The position numbers and the translations under genes are program-made. Shown here piece by piece: positions 8,903 through 18,183 of a stretch of DNA of 64,000 bases. Positions within the stretch are counted from its first letter, which is position 1, and each line of letters begins with the position of its first letter. The stretch comes from Bacillus sp. FJAT-14578 (GTDB lineage: Bacteria > Bacillota > Bacilli > Bacillales > Bacillaceae_H), in NCBI RefSeq assembly GCF_000504165.1, contig NZ_AYSE01000007.1, positions 372,001-436,000 of the forward strand, written 5' to 3'. A model generated the notes under the pieces. That model was given only the letters and a program-made list of their open reading frames with translations. It did not search any database and was not told where the DNA came from.

Positions 8903-9931
8903 CTGAAACAGATTTTATTCATATTAGCAGCAACCTGCTTTTTTATGTACGTATACGATTATTTCCCTATTTTCCACTCTGAAGAGGCTAATTTTCCCCT
9001 AGAACAAAAGGAGCCGGAGATCCAAAAAAACATTGCGGCTATTGAAACAGGCGACATCTTTCAGTTTATGGGGAAAAATGAAGAAGAAATCATTGGAATA
9101 CTAGGTGAGCCGGAGCGAATCGACTCCTCTGCTTATGATTACAAATGGTGGATTTACAAAAATTCCCCTCATTCATATATACAAATGGGAATTTTAGACG
9201 GTCAGGTTGTGACAGTATACGCAATTGGTGACGACGTGAAAGCAAGCCCTTTTCAAATAGGGGGACAACGGGATGCGATTATGAGTGAAGTATCTGCGGC
9301 CCCCTATCTCCAATTTGAATACAAAGGCGGGGAGTATCGTTTTGAACTATCTGAGGAAGATTTGGAAAAAAGACCTCTTATTCGGCATGGTACTGTATTT
9401 GTTCAGCTCTATTTCGATCATTTTTTAGATACATTGTCCAGCATACGAATAATGGATGAAGAGACGTTGTTAAAGCAACGGCCATATGAATTGTCGTATC
9501 GAGGTCCCCTTTTGAATGCCGAACCGCTAGGAGAAGAGCAATGGAGGGAAGTCGAGAAGGGTGCAGAACAGCAGATATTGGATATTACAAATGTCATCCG
9601 TTCCCGTCATAACTTAAACCCACTTTCCTGGAATGATAAAGTGGCGACCGTAGCCTATAAGCATAGTAAGGATATGAGTGATCATCAATATTTTTCTCAT
9701 GTTTCTCCTACAACTGGTGACCTCGGCAAACGATTGAAAACAGGTGGAGTTCTCTTTATGATGGCAGGAGAAAATATTGCTGCTCAATATCAAGACAGTG
9801 CAGCAGCGGTTGAAGGGTGGTTGAACAGTGAAGGGCATCGAAAGGCATTGTTAAATAAGGATTTTACTTATTTAGGGGTTGGCGTGTATCAAAAATACTA
9901 CACTCAAAACTTTATCCGGACATTGCCGTAA
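8903..9931 (+). CDS. ylbC: CAP/SCP-domain protein YlbC
   Basis: Likely secreted or membrane-anchored protein with a Bacillus CAP-associated N-terminal domain (about residues 55-195) and a C-terminal CAP (cysteine-rich secretory/PR-1) domain containing SRHNLNPLSW, HSKDMSDHQYFSH and SEGHRKALLN. No ATG, GTG or TTG start has a ribosome site. The CTG at 8903 lies ten bases after AAGGAG and adds LKQILFILAATCFF, a plausible signal anchor, giving 342 residues, near the usual YlbC length. An ATG at 8945 would delete most of that segment. The start is therefore an inference; the reading frame itself is clear. Confidence 0.85.
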   Translation: MKQILFILAATCFFMYVYDYFPIFHSEEANFPLEQKEPEIQKNIAAIETGDIFQFMGKNEEEIIGILGEPERIDSSAYDYKWWIYKNSPHSYIQMGILDGQVVTVYAIGDDVKASPFQIGGQRDAIMSEVSAAPYLQFEYKGGEYRFELSEEDLEKRPLIRHGTVFVQLYFDHFLDTLSSIRIMDEETLLKQRPYELSYRGPLLNAEPLGEEQWREVEKGAEQQILDITNVIRSRHNLNPLSWNDKVATVAYKHSKDMSDHQYFSHVSPTTGDLGKRLKTGGVLFMMAGENIAAQYQDSAAAVEGWLNSEGHRKALLNKDFTYLGVGVYQKYYTQNFIRTLP

Positions 9932-10002
9932 ATGAAAAAGAAACAGGTCTACTCTTGTCCACCTCTACATAAAGTTTAGTAGAACTTAGAGGAGGGACAA
10001 GA

Positions 10003-10770
10003 ATGAAGGGGAAAATAATCGTGATGGTGATGCTTATTTTATTGAGCCTCCAACCGCTGACATATGCAGAAACGATAAATGAAGGGGCGCTCAATGAGTT
10101 ATCGGATGAGGTGCTGCAGCTTACAAAACAGGAACGGTATGAAGAGGCAGCTGCTTTGTTAGAGCAGTTTCCTCAGAGATTAGAGCAATCTCGTCATGAT
10201 TGGCTAAGGTTGTCACCCGAAAATATTCGAATGTTAACGGTTATCCATAAAGAAGCTTCAGTTGCCTTGAAAACTGATGCATTGGAGAAAACCGAAAAGG
10301 TAAGAAAAGTAACTCGTTTTCGCCTCTTGGTAGATGCGCTTCAAAGTGAACATCAGCCTCTTTGGACAGAGATGGAAGGGACCATAATGGGGGCATTCAG
10401 CCAATTGAAGACAACGGTGTCTACTGGGGATGAACGTTCTTTTGAGGACGAGTATCATTCTTTTTTATCACAATATGAAACGATTCTCCCGAGTGTTCAA
10501 GTTGATATAAGAAGAGAATATGTACAGCGCATGGATGCCCATCTGGCGTTTTTGAATGAATCTTCGAGCATAAACGAACAGTCCCGGTTGAAACAACTCG
10601 AGCAGATGGAACAGGACTTGCAAAATTTGTTTCATAAAATGAAAGAAGAAGAGGTCAGCCCCTCCCTTATATGGATGATGGCGACTACGGGCAGTATCAT
10701 TGTCCTTACATTATCATATGTAGCTTGGAGAAAATATAACGGAGATAAAGTACAATATACGACTCCATGA
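10003..10770 (+). CDS. ypjB: Sporulation protein YpjB
   Basis: 255-residue protein with a signal peptide (MKGKIIVMVMLILLSLQPLTYA), a helical, charged external domain, and one C-terminal membrane segment (about 223-240) followed by a basic tail. This layout and the neighbouring ypjC/ypjD/dapB match YpjB, which is part of the sporulation-associated set in Bacillus. AGAGGAGGGACAAG precedes the ATG. Biochemical role is unknown. Confidence 0.85.
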   Translation: MKGKIIVMVMLILLSLQPLTYAETINEGALNELSDEVLQLTKQERYEEAAALLEQFPQRLEQSRHDWLRLSPENIRMLTVIHKEASVALKTDALEKTEKVRKVTRFRLLVDALQSEHQPLWTEMEGTIMGAFSQLKTTVSTGDERSFEDEYHSFLSQYETILPSVQVDIRREYVQRMDAHLAFLNESSSINEQSRLKQLEQMEQDLQNLFHKMKEEEVSPSLIWMMATTGSIIVLTLSYVAWRKYNGDKVQYTTP

Positions 10771-10859
10771 GCCATCTTTTTAATAAATGAGAGTATACCG
10801 AAAATAGTCAACGATGAATAAAAAACAAGAGTTGATAAAGCCCTCTCATGTATATGTGA

Positions 10860-11290
10860 TTAAATTTAACAAGGTTTCCGAAAAGAATTCTTCCACTTCA
10901 ATCGTGTGAAGGTGCATAGCACCAACGATAAGTAGCGAGATGAATTTTCGGTTGGCGCAAGCCAAAATATGCTATAATTAAGATACTAATTGCTCTTTTT
11001 CAACTGAATATATAAGGTTTCCGCAAGAAACGGTTTGCGGAATAAAATATTCAACCACTCGCCACATACCAACAGAGCGAAAACCAAGCAGTGACGTTGG
11101 TATGATTAGACAATTACAATTGCTAAAATGCGGTGGGTTCTTGCCAAGGGCAAAAAGAAAATGGCATTTTTTCGTGTGTAAACACTAACCGTCGGTGCGA
11201 CGGGGTTAGCTTGGGTAAACTTGCTCCATTAGGAGTATTGACCAAGAAGCTCCCACTTCAAGCGTTAGCTAAGTGGTGAGTAGTTCACTG
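10860..11290 (+). mobile_element. ORF-less IS200/IS605-like element
   Basis: The region between ypjB and yugP holds no gene but is rich in short stable hairpins. The right end, GAAGCTCCCACTTCA then an AGC-GTTA-GCT inner hairpin, then AAGTGG and GAGTAGTTCAC, has the look of the subterminal hairpin and right end of IS200/IS605 family elements carrying TnpB or IscB. The left part has hairpins CTTC-CAC/GTG-GAAG, GTGC-ATA-GCAC and TTGGC-GCAA-GCCAA. No transposase or nuclease frame remains. Boundaries are approximate; I identify the family from memory of its ends, not from an alignment. Confidence 0.6.
10985..11260 (+). ncRNA. Structured RNA of the omegaRNA/HEARO type (candidate)
   Basis: Inside the element there is a dense series of pairings: CCGCAAG..TTTGCGG near 11021, ATACCAAC..GTTGGTAT (about 11067-11104), GCCAAGGGC../GGC near 11135-11165, GTGT..ACAC near 11177, CCGTCGG-TGCGACGG near 11190-11203. 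Such RNAs lie next to IscB or TnpB nucleases and act as guide-RNA scaffolds. Here a ribosome-site-like AGGAG (11231-11235) is followed at once by the element's right end, as if the ORF had been lost. Attribution to HEARO or TnpB omegaRNA is tentative. Confidence 0.5.
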
Positions 11291-11376
11291 AAAAACACTT
11301 ACCTTATAAATTGACAGAAAAAGAAGACATTGACTACAATATTAACTAACAAAATGAATTTGCTGGAGGCTGTATA

Positions 11377-12057
11377 ATGGGTTATTTGCTTTATTTTATT
11401 TTGCTAATTATTGTGCCGATTTGGGCACAAATGAAGGTAAGAAGTGCGTATAAGAAATATTCGCGCGTCGCTAACTCGACAGGTGTAACAGGTGCGGAAG
11501 CAGCGAGACGCATTTTGGATGAAAATGGACTTTATCATGTACAAGTAGAGCCAGTTGGAGGTTTTCTATCCGATCACTATGATCCGCGCTCTAAAACTGT
11601 TCGTTTATCCCAGGAGAACTATTACGGGCATTCTGTGGCGGGAGCGGCTGTAGCGGCTCACGAAGTAGGGCACGCCATTCAAGATGACCAAGGCTATGCG
11701 TTTTTACGCTTCCGTCATGCACTAGTTCCTGTAGCAAATTTCGGTTCAAACTTATCATGGATTTTCATTATGATTGGGATTTTTGCACAATTAAGCAACA
11801 TGCTGCTTCTCGGTATCGTATTTATGGCAGCTGCTGTATTGTTCCAGGTGGTTACATTGCCTGTTGAGTTCAACGCTTCAAGCCGCGCGATGGATCAGCT
11901 TGTATCGACGGGGATGATTCGTAATGAGGAAGAGCGCCGTGCACGAAAAGTGTTAAATGCTGCAGCCCTCACATATGTAGCAGCAGCAGCCGTAGCCGTA
12001 TTGGAACTTGTTCGACTGGTCTTAATCTATACAGGAATGACCAATAGCGAAGACTAA
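11377..12057 (+). CDS. yugP: Membrane zinc metallopeptidase YugP
   Basis: 226-residue membrane protein of the YugP (DUF2268-like neutral zinc metallopeptidase) family. It has an N-terminal membrane segment, the zinc motif HEVGH near residue 94, and hydrophobic segments around 125-165 and 200-220. The C-terminal VEFNASSRAMDQL contains the conserved glutamate expected as third zinc ligand. The ATG follows GCTGGAGG. Substrate unknown. Confidence 0.88.
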   Translation: MGYLLYFILLIIVPIWAQMKVRSAYKKYSRVANSTGVTGAEAARRILDENGLYHVQVEPVGGFLSDHYDPRSKTVRLSQENYYGHSVAGAAVAAHEVGHAIQDDQGYAFLRFRHALVPVANFGSNLSWIFIMIGIFAQLSNMLLLGIVFMAAAVLFQVVTLPVEFNASSRAMDQLVSTGMIRNEEERRARKVLNAAALTYVAAAAVAVLELVRLVLIYTGMTNSED

Positions 12058-12058
12058 A

Positions 12059-12090
12059 AAAACGCAGCCTTGATTAAGGCTGCGTTTTTT
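12059..12090 (+). terminator. Terminator of yugP
   Basis: Stem AACGCAGCCTT/AAGGCTGCGTT with a four-base loop and T-run, directly after the yugP stop. Confidence 0.93.
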
Positions 12091-12129
12091 AGATTGCCGA
12101 TAAACTCTCTAGGATTCTCGACAACCTGA

Positions 12130-12550
12130 ACGGTTCTGCTTTTTTACTGTCTAGCTCCGACTCCTATTCTTTCGGTCGTCTCCACTTTTCTTGTTGTCCA
12201 GTTATGCAAGCTATGCTCTACGGTCACTTGAAGAACAGGATGTTCGAACGTCGACGTTGGTCACAGGACGTGACCGTTTTTAGTTGACGACCCTTTTTGA
12301 ACCACGAAGTCAAAAAGCGACTTCTCGTCGGCGGTTCCACTGCCCTATGAGCATGGGCGAACTTAAAGCACATGGATGTGCAAACGAAGACGTTGCAACA
12401 GGACGTTGCGTTTTTAGTCTTCGTTCCTTTTGTTGTCCAGCTACACGAGGCAGCCCCTACGGTAATTTCGCTTCTTCCTGCGGAACCAAAAAGCGGTTCC
12501 TTCTCAGAAACTCCAATTTCCTATGGGGCTAAGCAGCCTCGTTTCGCTTT
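12130..12550 (-). repeat. Composite intergenic repeat, copy 1
   Basis: Read on the minus strand, the element starts right after the ypjC TAG with GAAAAGCGAAACGAG and contains CATAGGAAATTGGAG, GAGAAGGAACCGCTTTTTGG, AGCTGGACAA and AACGCAACGTCCTGTTGCAACG. The same order occurs in copy 2 at 26.1-26.4 kb. A second diverged module (12190-12370) and a final GGAGCTAGACAG piece (about 12150) complete it. It contains no supported gene; two small open frames across it are accidental. Confidence 0.75.
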
Positions 12551-12551
12551 T

Positions 12552-13424
12552 CTATCGTTCAATCGGCATTTTATTTTCATCTAATGTAAAGCCTTCACCT
12601 AATACGTCATGGACATCGCTGACAGCGACAAATGCATGGGGATCAATGGAAGTGATGACTTGTTTTAAACGGAAAATTTCATTTCTGCTCACAACGCAGT
12701 ACAGGACATCTAAATCTTTTTTCGAAAAGGAGCCTTGCCCTTTTAGTACTGTTACCCCGCGGTCCATTTCCTTCATTATTTTTTCAGCGATTTCGTCATT
12801 CCGACTGGAGATAATGGTTGCTCCTCTTGCAGAATAGGCTCCTTCTTGCATAAAGTCGATTACTCTTGCCGCGACGAATACCGCGACGAGTGTATACATG
12901 GCTTCTTTATAATTTAAGTAAAGAAGCCAAGAAAGAGTAATGACGACAAGGTCAAACAAAAACATTGTTTTCCCCATATTCCATCCGATATATTTTTGTA
13001 CGAGACGGGCAATGATATCAACGCCTCCTGTTGTCCCACCGTTTCGGAAAATGATTCCTAAACCGATACCAATAAACACCCCTGCAAACAGCGATGCGAG
13101 CGTCATGTCATCTGTTAAGGGCATTTCTACCGGATAGCGCTGGAATATCCATAAAAACAAAGATAAGCTAAATACGCCAATCATTGTATAGAAAAAGGAT
13201 GTGCGCCCCAGCAGCTTCCATCCCACAAAGAACAAGGGGATATTTAATACTAAGTTTGTAATGGAAGGATCAATAGTAAATAAAAAGTATAAAAGCAGCG
13301 TAATCCCGGTAAAACCGCCTTCTGCTAAATTATTTTGCATGTTAAAATTAACTAGTCCAAAAGCGAAAATTGCTGAACCCAGCAAAATGAAAAAAACATT
13401 TGATAATTTCAGCCCATTTAACAT
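12552..13424 (-). CDS. ypjC: YitT-family membrane protein YpjC
   Basis: 290-residue protein of the YitT/DUF161 family: five to six N-terminal membrane segments up to about residue 195, then a soluble DUF2179 domain (TIISSRNDEIAEKIMKEM onward). The start is the ATG at 13424, preceded by GCAGGAGG; the upstream extension has no ribosome site. It is divergent from ypjD. Position next to ypjB and ypjD-dapB supports YpjC. Role unknown. Confidence 0.87.
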   Translation of the reverse strand: MLNGLKLSNVFFILLGSAIFAFGLVNFNMQNNLAEGGFTGITLLLYFLFTIDPSITNLVLNIPLFFVGWKLLGRTSFFYTMIGVFSLSLFLWIFQRYPVEMPLTDDMTLASLFAGVFIGIGLGIIFRNGGTTGGVDIIARLVQKYIGWNMGKTMFLFDLVVITLSWLLYLNYKEAMYTLVAVFVAARVIDFMQEGAYSARGATIISSRNDEIAEKIMKEMDRGVTVLKGQGSFSKKDLDVLYCVVSRNEIFRLKQVITSIDPHAFVAVSDVHDVLGEGFTLDENKMPIER

Positions 13425-13565
13425 AAGTACCTCCTGCAATTGGTCATACTGGCTACTATATATAATAGTGGAAAGTTTTGATAGTCGCAAACAAACTCAA
13501 ATGTTTGTCAAAAATCATTCATTTGGCTAACATGTAAAAAGAGAATGAAAATGAGGTGAACATAA

Positions 13566-13916
13566 ATGGCTGAGAAGACTATACAAGAAATGCAGCAAGA
13601 AGTGGATCAATACATAAGCCAATTTAAAGAAGGGTATTTCAGCCCGCTGGCTATGCTTGCGCGCATGACGGAAGAACTAGGTGAATTAGCACGGGAAATC
13701 AACCATTATCACGGGGAAAAACCAAAAAAGCAGACGGAAAAAGAGCGTACAGTAGAAGAGGAGATGGGCGATCTTTTATTTGTACTCATTTGCTTTGCCA
13801 ATTCGTTGAATATCGATTTGCAGGAAGCGCATGATCGCGTCATGCATAAATTCAATACACGTGATAAAGATCGCTGGACTAGAAAAGAAAATGAAGAAAA
13901 GGGGCAGACAAAATGA
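13566..13916 (+). CDS. ypjD: MazG-like nucleotide pyrophosphohydrolase YpjD
   Basis: 116-residue MazG-family protein. The family hydrolyses nucleoside triphosphates to monophosphates using an EExxE...ExxD metal site, seen here as [11 protein letters not shown] (about 37-47) and [16 protein letters not shown] (about 63-78). First gene of the ypjD-dapB-mgsA-bshB1-bshA-cca-birA run; its stop overlaps the dapB start by four bases (ATGA). GAGGTGAAC precedes the ATG. Confidence 0.93.
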   Translation: MAEKTIQEMQQEVDQYISQFKEGYFSPLAMLARMTEELGELAREINHYHGEKPKKQTEKERTVEEEMGDLLFVLICFANSLNIDLQEAHDRVMHKFNTRDKDRWTRKENEEKGQTK

Positions 13917-14713
13917 AACCAATTCGTATTGTATTAGCAGGGCCTAGAGGCAGAATGGGAGTAGAAGCATTAAAACTCATCCAAGAAACGGAACAGTTTG
14001 AATTGGCAGCGGCGGTGGACCGTCTTCATGAAGGAAAATACATAAGTGATATCGAAGGGCTCCCTTCTATTCAAGCTTCCATTTATACGGATATTGAAAA
14101 ATGCTTTCAGGAAGTACAGGCAGATGTATTAGTGGATTTAACAACGCCTGAAATTGGACGATTCAATACAAAAAAAGCGTTAGAGTATGGTGTACGTGCT
14201 GTTGTAGGGACGACTGGATTTTCAGAAGATGACTTAAAGGACTTAAAAGAAACGGCAGAAGAAAAAGGAATTGGCTGCATCATCGCTCCCAATTTCGCAA
14301 TCGGGGCCATCTTAATGATGAAATTTTCGCAAATGGCAGCCAAGTACTTCAGTGATGTGGAAATTATTGAGCTTCACCATGACCAAAAATTGGATGCCCC
14401 GTCTGGTACAGGATTAAAAACAGCGGAGCTCATTGCGCAAGTGAGAGAGACGAAACAGCAAGGTCATCCGGAAGAAAAAGAGCTGCTGACTGGAGCGAGA
14501 GGTGCCAATTATGACGGTATCCGTCTTCACAGTGTCCGGTTACCCGGTTTGATTGCTCACCAAGAAGTGTTATTTGGAGGGTTTGGGCAATCATTAACGA
14601 TTCGCCATGATTCATACAACCGAGCTTCCTTCATGTCTGGGGTCAAGCTGGCGGTGGACACGGTGATGAAAGTTGATACACTGATTTATGGTCTGGAAAA
14701 TATCATTGAATAA
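13913..14713 (+). CDS. dapB: 4-hydroxy-tetrahydrodipicolinate reductase
   Basis: DapB, 266 residues, NAD(P)H-dependent reduction of hydroxytetrahydrodipicolinate in the diaminopimelate, lysine and spore dipicolinate pathways. N-terminal Rossmann motif AGPRGRMG (about 9-16), conserved VVGTTGF, and the substrate-binding block [20 protein letters not shown] (about 150-170). Overlaps ypjD by four bases and is followed by mgsA after 14 bases. Confidence 0.96.
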   Translation: MKPIRIVLAGPRGRMGVEALKLIQETEQFELAAAVDRLHEGKYISDIEGLPSIQASIYTDIEKCFQEVQADVLVDLTTPEIGRFNTKKALEYGVRAVVGTTGFSEDDLKDLKETAEEKGIGCIIAPNFAIGAILMMKFSQMAAKYFSDVEIIELHHDQKLDAPSGTGLKTAELIAQVRETKQQGHPEEKELLTGARGANYDGIRLHSVRLPGLIAHQEVLFGGFGQSLTIRHDSYNRASFMSGVKLAVDTVMKVDTLIYGLENIIE

Positions 14714-14727
14714 AGGGGATCCTGACA

Positions 14728-15138
14728 ATGAAAATAGCCTTAATTGCGCATGATAAAAAGAAAAACGACATGGTTCAGTTTACGACGGCATACAAATATA
14801 TTTTGGGAGAACATAATCTTTACGCAACGGGAACGACGGGATTACGAATTGCAGAGGCGACAGGATTGACTATTCACCGCTTTCAGTCAGGTCCTCTCGG
14901 CGGAGATCAGGAAATCGGCGCTTTGATTGCCCAAAATGAAATGGATATGGTCATTTTTTTCCGTGATCCTTTAACGGCTCAGCCGCATGAACCAGATATT
15001 TCTGCCTTAATGCGCCTTTGTGACGTATACGCAGTTCCGCTTGCGACCAATATGGGAACAGCTGAGATATTAATTCATGGTTTAGAACGCGGCGATTTGA
15101 ATTGGCGTTCAGTCATTCATAAGAAGCAAGGAGAATAA
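14728..15138 (+). CDS. mgsA: Methylglyoxal synthase
   Basis: MgsA, 136 residues, converts dihydroxyacetone phosphate to methylglyoxal and phosphate. Diagnostic features are [14 protein letters not shown] at the N-terminus, the phosphate-binding ATGTTG (about 34-39), and [14 protein letters not shown] with the catalytic Asp. It keeps the Bacillus position between dapB and bshB1; the bacillithiol made by the downstream gene products can help detoxify methylglyoxal (known biology). Confidence 0.95.
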   Translation: MKIALIAHDKKKNDMVQFTTAYKYILGEHNLYATGTTGLRIAEATGLTIHRFQSGPLGGDQEIGALIAQNEMDMVIFFRDPLTAQPHEPDISALMRLCDVYAVPLATNMGTAEILIHGLERGDLNWRSVIHKKQGE

Positions 15139-15141
15139 CTA

Positions 15142-15849
15142 ATGCAATTAGATATATTAGCATTTGGAGCTCATGCCGATGATGTAGAAATCGGCATGGG
15201 CGGAACGATGGCCAGATTTTCAGAAGAAGGTTTAAAAGTGGGGATTTGCGATTTGACACATGCAGAGTTGTCTTCAAACGGGACTGTACAACTGCGCAAA
15301 CAAGAAGCGGAAAAAGCGTCACAGCTTTTAGGGGTACACGAACGCCTCCATCTTTCTATGCCGGATCGAGGCCTTTTTTTAACAGAAGATCATATTCGCC
15401 AGGTTGTGACAGTCATCCGTAAGTACCAGCCTAAACTTGTATTTGTGCCTTACCCGGAAGACCGGCATCCCGATCATGGAAACTGCGCCAAAATCGTAGA
15501 GGAAGCATTCTTTTCAGCCGGCATCCGCCATTATCAAGACGATGAAAAACTGCGGGCGCATCGCCCGTCCGCTCTTCATTATTATATGATTAATGGGTTT
15601 CATAAGCCGGACTTTCTTATCGACGTATCCCGCACTTTTCAAAAAAAGCTGGCAAGTCTGCAAGCATATGAAAGCCAATTCGTAAAAAGAGACGACAGCG
15701 TCAATACGCCGCTCGTAAACGGGTATATCGATACGGTGGAAAGCAGGGAACGATTATTTGGAAAAGAAGCGGGCGTTTTATATGCGGAAGGATTTTTGAC
15801 GAAAAAACCGTTGCTTCTGTTCCATGATTTGGTAGGGGGAGCGGAATGA
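15142..15849 (+). CDS. bshB1: Bacillithiol biosynthesis deacetylase BshB1
   Basis: 235-residue LmbE/PIG-L family zinc deacetylase. It removes acetyl from GlcNAc-malate, the second step of bacillithiol synthesis. The zinc-site motif [12 protein letters not shown] (about 10-21) and the later [17 protein letters not shown] (about 110-126) are intact. The start is four bases after the mgsA stop region, and the end overlaps the bshA ATG by four bases. Confidence 0.95.
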   Translation: MQLDILAFGAHADDVEIGMGGTMARFSEEGLKVGICDLTHAELSSNGTVQLRKQEAEKASQLLGVHERLHLSMPDRGLFLTEDHIRQVVTVIRKYQPKLVFVPYPEDRHPDHGNCAKIVEEAFFSAGIRHYQDDEKLRAHRPSALHYYMINGFHKPDFLIDVSRTFQKKLASLQAYESQFVKRDDSVNTPLVNGYIDTVESRERLFGKEAGVLYAEGFLTKKPLLLFHDLVGGAE

Positions 15850-16970
15850 AATTAAAAATTGGAATCGTCTGCTATCCTTCTGTCGGAGGATCAGGTGTTG
15901 TAGCAACAGAGCTGGGAAAGGCTTTAGCGGAGAAAGGACATGAAATTCATTTTATTTCATCGAGCATGCCTTTTCGGCTAAATAAAATCTATCATAACAT
16001 TTATTTCCATGAAGTAGAGGTCAATCATTATTCCGTCTTCAAATATCCGCCTTACGATTTGGCGCTTGCGACTAAAATTGCAGAAGTGGCCAAAAGGGAA
16101 AATCTTGATCTTATTCATGCCCATTACGCGATTCCTCATGCCGTTTGTGCATTTTTGGCCAAACAAATGACAGGAGAGCATCTCAAAATTGTGACCACGC
16201 TGCATGGAACTGACATTACTGTATTGGGATCAGATCCTTCACTAAGCGAGTTAATCAAATTCGGCATTGAAAAATCAGACGCCGTTACAGCGGTTTCCAA
16301 TGCTCTTGTACGAGAAACATATGATTTAATCGCCCCAAATCAAAAGATTGAAACGGTCTATAATTTTATAGATGAGCGTGTATATCGCCAAAAAGATGTT
16401 CAGTCTTTACGGAAAGAATACGGGATCTTGCCGGATGAAAAAGTTGTCATCCATGTTTCAAACTTCCGCCAGGTCAAACGTGTTCCTGATGTTGTCAAGG
16501 CATTCCATCTCATTCAACAAGAAATACCCGCCAGGCTGTTACTCGTGGGCGATGGACCGGAGATGACCGTGGTATGCCAGCAGGTTCGCAATCTGGGGCT
16601 GCAAAATCGCGTATTATTTTTAGGCAAACAGGAAAATGTCGAGGAATTATATTCCATGAGCGATTTAAAGCTGCTTGTCTCAGAAAAAGAGAGTTTCGGC
16701 CTTGTGCTTCTTGAAGCGATGGCATGCGGAGTGCCGTGTATCGGAACAAACGTCGGCGGTATTCCGGAAGTAATCGTAAATGATCAGACGGGATACGTGT
16801 GCGAACTGGGCGATGTGGAAGACATTGCAGCGAAATCATTACATATTTTAACTGAAGAAACGCGTTTGCAGCGAATGTCTGAGCAAGCGGTGGCAATGGT
16901 AAAAACAAAATTCGATTCTCAAGAAATTGTCAATCAATATGAAAAGATTTACTATGACGTGATTGGGTGA
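15846..16970 (+). CDS. bshA: Bacillithiol glycosyltransferase BshA
   Basis: 374-residue GT4 retaining glycosyltransferase that joins GlcNAc from UDP-GlcNAc to L-malate, the first step of bacillithiol synthesis. The glycine-rich acceptor-side loop ([16 protein letters not shown]), HAHYAIPHA and the GT-B C-terminal motif [20 protein letters not shown] are visible. It overlaps bshB1 by four bases and is followed after seven bases by cca. Confidence 0.96.
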   Translation: MKLKIGIVCYPSVGGSGVVATELGKALAEKGHEIHFISSSMPFRLNKIYHNIYFHEVEVNHYSVFKYPPYDLALATKIAEVAKRENLDLIHAHYAIPHAVCAFLAKQMTGEHLKIVTTLHGTDITVLGSDPSLSELIKFGIEKSDAVTAVSNALVRETYDLIAPNQKIETVYNFIDERVYRQKDVQSLRKEYGILPDEKVVIHVSNFRQVKRVPDVVKAFHLIQQEIPARLLLVGDGPEMTVVCQQVRNLGLQNRVLFLGKQENVEELYSMSDLKLLVSEKESFGLVLLEAMACGVPCIGTNVGGIPEVIVNDQTGYVCELGDVEDIAAKSLHILTEETRLQRMSEQAVAMVKTKFDSQEIVNQYEKIYYDVIG

Positions 16971-16977
16971 TAATAGG

Positions 16978-18183
16978 ATGAAGCAGCCTTTTCTTGAAGC
17001 ACTTCCGGTTATCGAAACATTGGAAAAAGCAGGATTTGAAGCTTATTTTGTTGGCGGCGCCGTTCGTGATGCCATCATCGACAGATCGATTGGAGATGTC
17101 GATATTGCGACATCCGCGAAACCTGAACAAGTAATGGCTCTGTTTGATAAAACCATTCTTGTTGGAATCGAACACGGAACCGTCGTCGTTGTACACGAAG
17201 GAATTCCTTATGAAGTGACAACGTTTCGCACGGAAGGGACATACGAAGACTTCCGCAGGCCTTCGTCTGTGACCTTCGTTTCTTCACTAAAAGAAGATTT
17301 ACAGCGGCGTGATTTTACGGTCAATGCCATTGCGATGGATAAAAAAGGCCTCATCATCGATCCATTTAACGGACAGGAAGCCCTTCACCATCAAAAGATT
17401 GAAACGGTCGGAGAAGCGAAGGAGCGATTTCATGAGGATGCGCTAAGGATGATGCGAGCCGTTCGTTTTATGAGTCAGCTTGGTTTTACAGTGGAACAAA
17501 AAACAAAAGAAGCCATTGTCGAGCATGGCCATTTGCTGCAGCATGTTTCCATTGAAAGAACGTCTGTAGAGTTTGAAAAGTTGATGCTGGGGCGAAAACC
17601 CGAGGATGCATTCTCATTGCTCATTGAGACGCGGTTATATGAATATTTGCCTGGTTTTTCTCTAAATGATGAAATGAAGAGAAAGCTTTCTGCCTGTAAA
17701 TGGGGCAAAGCAACCGATTTGACAGAAAGCTGGTCCATGATTCTTATTCTTTTAGGAGTTAATGAAGCAAACACCTTTTTAAGAGCGTGGAAGCTTCCCA
17801 ACAAACGCATTAAAGATGTGCAAGCGGTTTTAGCCGGGTATGATGAAAGAAAACATCAACCGTGGGACAGAAGAACCGTATATCTGTACGGATTAGATAC
17901 GGCCCTTCATGTGAATAGAGTGAATCTCATGTTGCATAGCCGCCTGGATGAAGAAAACCTCATTCGCTCCATACATAAAGAGCTTCCAATCCATTCGTTA
18001 AAGGATTTAGCCGTAAATGGAAAAGACGTCATGGCCATCTGCCGGCAAAAGGGCGGCCCATGGCTTTCCGAGTTGCTGCAAAAAGTTGAAATGAAAGTTG
18101 TACAAAAGGAACTGCCGAATGAACGAGAGGCAATAAAGGAGTGGCTCGAATCTTGCAATCAGATATTAGACGAACCTTATTAG
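16978..18183 (+). CDS. cca: CCA tRNA nucleotidyltransferase
   Basis: 401-residue class II CCA-adding enzyme that completes tRNA 3' ends. Motif A shows GGAVRD (about 26-31) and the metal-binding DVDIATSAKPEQ (about 42-53); RRDFTVNAIA and the B-type motif EDALRMMRAVRF are also present. The ATG at 16978 is chosen over a TTG at 16963 that would overlap bshA. The 3' end overlaps birA by 31 bases. Confidence 0.94.
   Translation: MKQPFLEALPVIETLEKAGFEAYFVGGAVRDAIIDRSIGDVDIATSAKPEQVMALFDKTILVGIEHGTVVVVHEGIPYEVTTFRTEGTYEDFRRPSSVTFVSSLKEDLQRRDFTVNAIAMDKKGLIIDPFNGQEALHHQKIETVGEAKERFHEDALRMMRAVRFMSQLGFTVEQKTKEAIVEHGHLLQHVSIERTSVEFEKLMLGRKPEDAFSLLIETRLYEYLPGFSLNDEMKRKLSACKWGKATDLTESWSMILILLGVNEANTFLRAWKLPNKRIKDVQAVLAGYDERKHQPWDRRTVYLYGLDTALHVNRVNLMLHSRLDEENLIRSIHKELPIHSLKDLAVNGKDVMAICRQKGGPWLSELLQKVEMKVVQKELPNEREAIKEWLESCNQILDEPY

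Noticed and set aside
12284-12584. Two small plus-strand open frames in the repeat block after yugP
   Set aside because: They fall inside a non-coding repeat with a second copy in which these frames are not conserved, and they have no ribosome sites.
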